From assembly GCF_033807715.1 (NCBI RefSeq), contig NC_084597.1, positions 12,979,670 to 13,043,669 on the forward strand: a stretch of DNA of 64,000 bases, given 5' to 3'. The notes under the pieces were generated by a model. That model was not told the DNA's origin. It did not search any database and saw nothing but the letters and a program-made list of their open reading frames with translations. Both the position numbers and the translations under genes were made by a program. The stretch is from Cololabis saira (lineage: Eukaryota > Chordata > Actinopteri > Beloniformes > Belonidae). Shown here in pieces: positions 57,873-64,000 of this stretch (its first letter is position 1; the number at the start of each line of letters is the position of its first letter).

Positions 57873-57937
57873 CTACAAGAAAATAAAAGACAAGTATTAC
57901 AAATTATTTCAACATAGCACTACTTATAACGACAGTT

Positions 57938-58600
57938 AGGCCCGGTTTACACGGAGCAAAAACGGAGACGTTTTCATGCATTTTGGCCGTTCGTTTACAC
58001 GAAAACGCAGCTCAAAGCCCCCAAAAACGATCATTTCTGAAAACAGAGTGGAGATTTTCAAAAACTCTGTTTTCACGTTTGCGTCTAAACAGAGGAAAAC
58101 GGAGGAAAACAGAGGAAAACAGAGGAAAACGGAGATTTAAGCTTCAAAACGTCACATTATGCACCAGAAACTCACCAGCGTCATGTGTGCGACCTGTGTT
58201 TACAATTAGTTTGGCCACCGTCAATATTTTCTTGTATTTTACCTGTTTTACATTCTATATAAAAGACTCTCGTTCCGTCTTGGAAGTAAAGCCTGAATTA
58301 TGGTCCCGCGTTAAATCGACGCAGAGCCTACGGCGTAGGGTACGCAGCGATGCGCGCCGTACGATGTGCGTCGCCGCGTACCCTACGCCGTAGGCTCTGC
58401 GTTGGTGTAACGCGGAACCATAAATCAGCCTTAACTGGAAGTTACACGTGTCATTTGTTGATGTTTTTCCAGGATTCTGATTGGCTGGCATGACGTTAAC
58501 AGCGTTTTCATGCGGGTCCGTGTAAACGAGGATATTTTTGAAAACGTAGAGGGGAAAATATCCGTTTTTGTAAATACCCGGCTACGTGTAAACGTGGCCT
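57938..58600. mobile_element. DNA transposon carrying a nested palindrome (copy B)
   Basis: The ends are AGGCCCGGTTTACACGGAGC and the inverse CGTGTAAACGTGGCCT. It is the same family as 19682-20379 but inverted. AGAGGAAAACGGAGG-type repeats lie near 58090-58130. The palindrome at 58289-58432 sits between words shared with copy A. It lies just upstream of the miga2 start-codon exon, either in intron 1 or in the promoter. Confidence 0.75.
58289..58432. repeat. GC-rich palindromic element, copy P6
   Basis: From AAGCCTGAATTATGGTCCCG to CGGAACCATAAATCAGCCTT, with CCTACGGCGTAGGGTACG and CGTACCCTACGCCGTAGG as arms. Confidence 0.85.
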
Positions 58601-60599
58601 TACATTACACAGTGCAATGGTACATCCGTGGCTTAAAGGGGGGTACAGGGTAGCCACTGGACTTCAATGCTGTTTTTTATTGTGTGAAAAAACTAAACTC
58701 ATTGCAGGGGGTTTTGTTATCAGGGAAATAGAACGACAGATAAACATCAAACCCTCCACTGCCGTGCTTGACGTTTGGCAAGAGGTGTCACTGCTGAAAT
58801 GCTGAGCATGGTGTGGAGCATCGTGGCCAAGCAACTTCACTTTGGTCTCATCTGTCTGGAGGAAATCTGGTGGTTTGTTCAGAAAATGTGTAGCAAACTC
58901 AACTCATGCCTCCATGACAGAATAATTTCTCCTGGCATCACTTCCATAAAAGTGTGCAGTCAAGGACTTTAATGTTTAACATGCTGAGTGAAGCCTATTA
59001 CAACTCAGATTTAGCTCTTGCTTTAGTTGTTTTTTTTCCTCTGAATATTGCATGATTCAACATTGGAGTACATTTGCAGGGAGGTCCTTTCCTTGGAAGA
59101 TTGTTATAAGTTGTTTGGAAAATGTTTTATAACCCTTTCCACGTAAATAAGCAGCATCAACCGCTTCTTTCAGATCACTGCTCATCTCTGTTGGCATTAC
59201 ATTAACTGGTACGTTATCTGGTTGTGCCAGTCTACTGAGCTGCAAAAAGATCTGCTTTTATAGAGGTCTCCACTAGAGCTACAATGATAAGTCAACATAA
59301 TCGACGAAATTGATGATGGAAAAATAACCAATGTGGAATTTTCACTGTTGAAGCATACAAAAAAAAACTTAATGGGGGGGATGTTCCTTTGTTATTGTCA
59401 TGCTCTCTGTGATGTACAGGGGGCAGTATCACTTCATGTAGTTTGCTAAAGAAAAAGAACACATAACACCCAACAAGTGAAACACACATGAGACTGCCAG
59501 CTATCTTGTAATTTTGCAGCAGACTGTGTGATGCTTGTGATGTTTTACCCATCAATCATCTCCTATATCTTCCACAGTCTGTGTGCTAGTGGTCATTTGC
59601 TTGTGGGAGCTGTGATAAAGAGCTACCATTTCCTGGCCGCATCAGGGTTGAGGAAAATGGAGGTCGTATTAGTTTATTCATGAATTGTTCTCTGTTCTAA
59701 AAGACACAAACTCTTCATTTGTGATTAGGATGAAACCTGAGGGGCAGGATGTGGTTCTCCCACTTTAGTCACTGATGATACTTGTGTAAACACTGTGCAG
59801 ACAAACAAAAAAAACAAAGTCAAGTTCACTGCATATTAAAAGAAAGTCGAATTGTTGCCTTAATCCAACCGATTTCAAATTTTTTAATATTTTCATGTGT
59901 ACACCTGAGCCGGGCTGTAGTCGAACCGATACAAATAAAATAATCCACTCAATAGCTGTCAAAATCAAACAAGAGTATTCAATGCTTTTAGTTTCTTCAA
60001 ATAAATACACCTTAAGTTAGCCAATGCTGGCTACTGTACTTGTTTGATTTTACGCACCTAGAAGCCTTCACTCAGTACGTTTACATGCACGAACAGTGCA
60101 GGGGCAGTATGTTAGAGTTCAGTACATGTTATTGATTGGACGCTGCTTTTTTTTTGACGCTGCAGCTGAACGGACTGTCACAACATCACTGCAGTTTCAT
60201 GACGGAGTGAAGACAGATTACAGATTAAACTCACGTTTCACTCCCAGGTTTCATATTTAATTTATTTTCTGTTTCAAAATTTAAAAAATCTAAAACTGTT
60301 AATTTTCATGCTGATCAACAAAAGAACCAGAAACAACTTTCTTCATTTATTACTGTGCATGTGTAATGCCATTTGTCCAATCCTTGTTTTCAGTATCCTT
60401 GGAAATGAATAGGAAATAGAGAAGAGTTTTCCACTCGCTGTTTTAATTCCCAATTTTGATTTTCAAACACATCAATGAAATCGGATAACGGATAACGATC
60501 CGTTTTCCATTTTTCTTTTTTATTATCAAAACAAAAAACAGGAAACTGATTATTTTGGATTTTTTCTCTATTTTTATTTTGTCATTTCAAAACAAAAAA
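58601..60599. other. Upstream of miga2, old repeats only
   Basis: About 58620-58990 resembles a dispersed fish repeat (TTCACTTTGGTCTCATCTGT). About 59820-60100 repeats the 7140-7390 sequence. No exon of sh3glb2 or any other gene was recognised. Confidence 0.35.
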
Positions 60600-60760
60600 C
60601 GGATGGCCGCGAAGTACACGGACCCCCGGGACTCCCCCTTCTGGAAGTGACGAGCCGCGAAAGCCTGAATATCAACACAGTAAGAAGAAGACGAACAACA
60701 AAGAACTAACCAGAAGAACGCCAACGCAAAAGCGCGTGTGACGCCACCTAGCATCACAGA
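60600..60760. promoter_or_regulatory. CpG-rich patch, possible promoter or repeat
   Basis: A local cluster of CpG with an ETS/CRE-like GGAAGTGACG at about 60642-60651. It is the only CpG-rich spot upstream of miga2 in the window and could hold its missing first exon. It could equally be part of a repeat, since AAGAAGAAGACG follows. Confidence 0.2.
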
Positions 60761-61434
60761 GTCGAACGCACCTCACTCAATAATCGATTGTCTTCTCGTG
60801 CATGTTTACTTGGATTTCTCTGAACCTCCAGTTTAATCCTTAGCGATATTGTTGCCAATAGCTTGATATAGATGTGCATGTAACCACACCGACTGACGTC
60901 GAGTCATAAAAATAATCAAAAAACAAAACAAAACAAAACAAAAACAGACAATATCGGCCGTGGTCCGGACACCTAATCAATTCATTGAGAGCTGATAATT
61001 GGCAGTACCTGGCTGCAATTTACCATTGTTAATCCCATGAAAACTGTAAGGTTGTACTCAGTATTGCCTACATTATTAATTATTTTCCTTTTTTGGCTTA
61101 AATTTTAAGTATAATTGCATAGTGAAAAAAAAGTAATGTGTTGTTGCTCATCTATTTTTTAACCAAACACTATAAACACATGACTTTACCATAACTTTAA
61201 CTTACCATACATGATCTTGATTCCTGTCCTGTTCTGACTGTCATTTGGTTCTTGATGTGGGCAAGTGTTTGCTGTTTGGCAGTTTTCAATAGCTTTAAGC
61301 CATCTTACAACAGCAGGCTCAAATGTGACCAAATAGGACAAAGGCTGTTTTTTCTTCTAGATGGTATTTCCACCTTATGTGAGGAATTTGTAACAATGGT
61401 ATTATAATAACCCCAGAGATTATTTGTTGAGCTT

Positions 61435-61471
<37 letters not shown>

Positions 61472-61526
61472 TGGATTTTTTTTCTTTTCTTTCTTTGTCT
61501 CATTATGACCCTGAATAATAAAGATA
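60761..61526. other. Intergenic, nothing assigned
   Basis: Poly-T at 61435-61465. On the minus strand a good donor (ATG before GTAAGT) lies at about 61205 but no convincing exon body precedes it. Confidence 0.3.
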
Positions 61527-61699
61527 TGGTATGAATAAGACTTGTAGTTCTCGAGACCGGTCTTGGTCTCTACACTATCTTGTGATCTTGGTCTTGTCTC
61601 GGTCTCGGGTCTCTTGGTCTCACCATGTCTCGGACCGGGATAATTGAGATGCCATTGCACACAAAGATGCCAGAATCCAGAATCACTAGTTCTTCCAGT

Positions 61700-62906
61700 T
61701 CAGCTGAACCAGGATGGTGCTGATGTTCTACAACTCACGCAAGATGATGAAATGTCTCTTTTAAGTCCAGACTAAGAAATCTTTGTGTTGTCTTTGACAA
61801 AGACATGTCATTAGAACACTACTCCAAACAGCCGATGAGGAACTGTTTTTACCATTCAAGGAATATCCCTAAACTAAGAACAGTCGTTTCCAAAAATTAT
61901 CTTGAGCTAATTATTCATGCTTTTGTGTCATCCTTTGCTTCAACAAGAAAGAACTGTCTCGTCTTCAGCAAGTCCAAAACTCTGCAGCAAGGCTGCTGAC
62001 CTGCTCTGAAAGAAGGACTCACACCACCCCAATTTTAAAAACTCTTCACTGGCTCCCTGTCTCTTTTCGTTTTAACTTTAAAATCCTGGCGCTGACTTTT
62101 AGAGCTCTGCATGGTCAGGCCCCCTCCTACATCCTGAGATCATGTGACCAGAGCCTACTCATGGTCCCTCGTCCCCGCTTTAAGAGGCGAGGAGATCGCT
62201 GCTTCCAGGCCGTAGAGGCTCTGGACTGTCTCTATTCTCTGGACTCCATCAATGCTTTTAAGAACAAACTTAAAACCCACCTGTTTCTCCAAGATTTTAA
62301 TCATTAGTAGTGAGAGGGTTGTTTTATGACCACCATGTTGATTTTATGTACCGTATTTTCTGGACTATAAGTCGCACCTGCATATAAGCTGCATCCGCTC
62401 TATTTCTAAAAAAATAATAAAAAAAGATATACAAGCCGCATCCGCTCTATTTAACGGGACAGAACCAAGAGAAAATAACCAGTAGTTATTTATCTATTTA
62501 TCTGTTTGAAATCTGCTTCTACCTACTTCTATCTGCTAAAGAAGAAGTAGCGTATTCTTCTTTGCATTTATTTTGTCTTAGTTTTGATTCTAATTCCGGT
62601 TAGAGCGCCCCGAGCGGTGGAAGAAAAATCTGAAGATTAGAATACAGAATAGCCGTACCTTACTTTGTATAAGCCGCATGGTTCAAAACCTATGAAAAAA
62701 GTAGCGGCTTATAGTCCAGAAAATACGGTACTTTTATTCTAGGAGCTTTTATCGGTATTGTGTTGTTTTTAAATCGTATTTCTACTTTTATTGTAGTGTT
62801 TTATTTGTGTTATTATTGATGCCTTTTCATTTTTTGTGAAGCACCTTGTGGTGTTCCGTTGTCTGTGAAAAGTGTTATATAAATAAAATATACTTACTTA
62901 CTTACT
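61700..62906 (+). mobile_element. L2-like LINE 3' end nested in the TIR element
   Basis: Across frames the plus strand carries VVFDKDMSLEHY-like text, ELIIHAFVSSFAS, LQNSAARLLTC, LHWLPVSFRFNFKIL and FRALHGQAPSYI, then a stop at about 62306, all in the order of L2-type ORF2 C-termini. It ends GTGAAAAGTGTTATATAAAT and (ACTT)n. It is frameshifted and interrupted by the MITE at 62351-62728. A second copy lies at 27372-27850. Confidence 0.8.
62351..62728 (+). mobile_element. TA-flanked MITE (copy 2), nested in the LINE
   Basis: The ends CCGTATTTTCTGGACTATAA and the inverse TTATAGTCCAGAAAATACGG have TA on each side (62349-62350, 62729-62730). The left and right LINE flanks join without loss when compared with the 27372-27850 copy. 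Confidence 0.9.
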
Positions 62907-63047
62907 TGTGTCGGCCTCAGTTTTGATCTGAACTAGTCTTGGTCTTGACTTGGTCTGTCTTGGTCTTGGTCTTGGTCTTGATATTCTGGTCTTGGTAGTG
63001 TCTTGGTCTCGGTTTAGGCGGTCTTGGCTACAAGTCTGGTATGAATA

Positions 63048-63520
63048 CAGTGAATGATCACTACAACACAGCCCTCTTAACTCCAGAGCAAATGTACAGA
63101 CACAAACACAGACTACATGTATTGAATTAACCTGTGGAAATCAAGCTCGCATTAACTGTGAAGAAGCAGACCAACTTGAACTCCTGCCAAGCTACTTATT
63201 CACTTCCCCCAATGGCTGGTATGCAGACAGTGGACCAGTCTGCCCTGCACATAATCACCCATTCAAATAACAGCTGCAGCTTCTGATCGACAAACTTGCC
63301 TTTGGAGCAAAATTGCCAAATTGCCAAATATATATTGACATATGTCCAGTCACACCACGGTTGAATTGGTTTGATATTGGATATTCGACATTAACACCCA
63401 TAAAACTTGATACATACCACTGATTTTGGTCAAACCACTTGTGATGTGTTCATGGTCATCTAGACTATATATCACAAGAGAGTAATTATTATAAAATCAT
63501 ATAATGGGCTGATTTAATGA
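63048..63520. other. Intergenic, nothing recognised
   Basis: No gene. The phrase ACACCCATAAAACTTG near 63396 recurs in the hairpin at 63521-63597. Confidence 0.4.
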
Positions 63521-63597
63521 GGTTTAATGAATTCAACACCCATAAAACTTGTGATACATAACACCGATTGTTTTATGGGTGTTGAATTCATTAAACC
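63521..63597. repeat. Perfect 28-bp stem with 21-base loop
   Basis: Bases 63521-63548 (start GGTTTAATGAATTCAACACC) and 63570-63597 are exact inverted complements. The loop reads TTGTGATACATAACACCGATT, and this together with the stem end resembles 63396-63425. No element end or coding frame explains it. Confidence 0.9.
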
Positions 63598-63669
63598 ACA
63601 TTAAATTAGATATAGATTTGAAATTATGTAGAACTTTAACTTTATTTAAAAAAACATTGAAAAGAAGGA

Positions 63670-64000
63670 TGATTTCCTTATATTAAATTAATGAGTGGCT
63701 TGATGTTGATTTGGGTATTTATTTAATTGGTGATTTGCTTTGATTTTTTAAGGATGATGGTAACATGTAGACTGCACCTTTATTTTAAAAATCTTTTTTA
63801 TTTTTTGAGGAATGTTTGTTATCCCTACAGAGGCAATTTGTTTTACGGGCAATCTTTCTCTTACTTTTTGCTTTTATTTTATTAATTTAATTAATCTTTT
63901 TGAGGGTAGGCAAATAATAAGCTTTGCTTCAGCCTACCCCTTTTTCGGTCTAGATGTTATTTGTATACTGGAAACTTCTTTGTTATGTTTAAGTTTGAAC
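63670..64000 (+). mobile_element. LINE 3' tail, continuing beyond the window
   Basis: TAGGCAAATAATAAGCTTTG and CTTCAGCCTACCCC match the inverted fragment near 12955-13080. T-rich 3' UTR. The end is outside the window. Confidence 0.5.

Larger units (their letters stand above)
61538..63036. mobile_element. TIR element with 11-bp duplication, split by a LINE
   Basis: The ends are GACTTGTAG (about 61539) and the inverse CTACAAGTC (63028-63036), and both arms are made of GGTCTTGGTCT-type repeats. TGGTATGAATA lies on both sides (61527-61537, 63037-63047). A duplication of 9-11 bases is what Mutator-like elements make, but I have no transposase to confirm this. The core is replaced by a LINE. Confidence 0.7.

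Noticed and set aside
58601..64000. Exons of sh3glb2 expected by synteny upstream of miga2
   Set aside because: No recognisable BAR or SH3 domain words on either strand.

Overview
This is a vertebrate nuclear window, almost certainly from a teleost fish. It has widely spaced GT-AG exons, AT-rich introns, microsatellites and a dense load of fish-type transposons (hAT MITEs, L2-like and RTE-like LINE tails, a DIRS-type tyrosine-recombinase retrotransposon, TTAA- and TA-flanked elements). I see no bacterial or viral gene organisation.

Two real host genes are present, both on the minus strand and head to tail. miga2 (mitoguardin 2) is assembled from 15 coding exons between 57732 and 42981 and gives 592 codons plus stop. 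dolpp1 (dolichyldiphosphatase 1) is assembled from 8 exons between 37363 and 18273 and gives 238 codons plus stop. All splice sites are GT..AG and all phases join. MIGA2 and DOLPP1 are also neighbours in the same order in mammals, as I recall it, so this looks like conserved synteny. One product lies in the mitochondrial outer membrane at ER contacts. The other is an ER-membrane enzyme that recycles the dolichol carrier for N-glycosylation. I could not find the expected outer neighbours (crat beyond dolpp1, sh3glb2 beyond miga2).

Layout. 1-16.8 kb: no recognised gene, one promoter-like patch near 640-890, LINE fragments and several DNA transposons. 16.8-37.5 kb: dolpp1. Its third intron (26469-35626) holds a ~7.7 kb DIRS-like retrotransposon that was later invaded by at least four other elements. 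37.5-43 kb: spacer and probable miga2 3' UTR. 43-57.9 kb: miga2, whose introns hold minisatellite-bearing MITEs and a TTAA-flanked element with a fragment of transposon coding sequence. 57.9-64 kb: repeats only, with a three-level nest at 61.5-63.0 kb.

The strongest biology beyond the two genes is transposon archaeology. Several insertions have exact target-site duplications, which fix the order of insertion. A GC-rich palindromic element recurs at least six times and sits at the same internal position in two copies of another transposon. Three unrelated TIR elements have expanded internal minisatellites. I found no convincing evidence of a wholly new functional system. The most testable oddities are the long perfect inverted repeats (63521-63597, 49110-49147, 15608-16011) and two unassigned open stretches in a dolpp1 intron.
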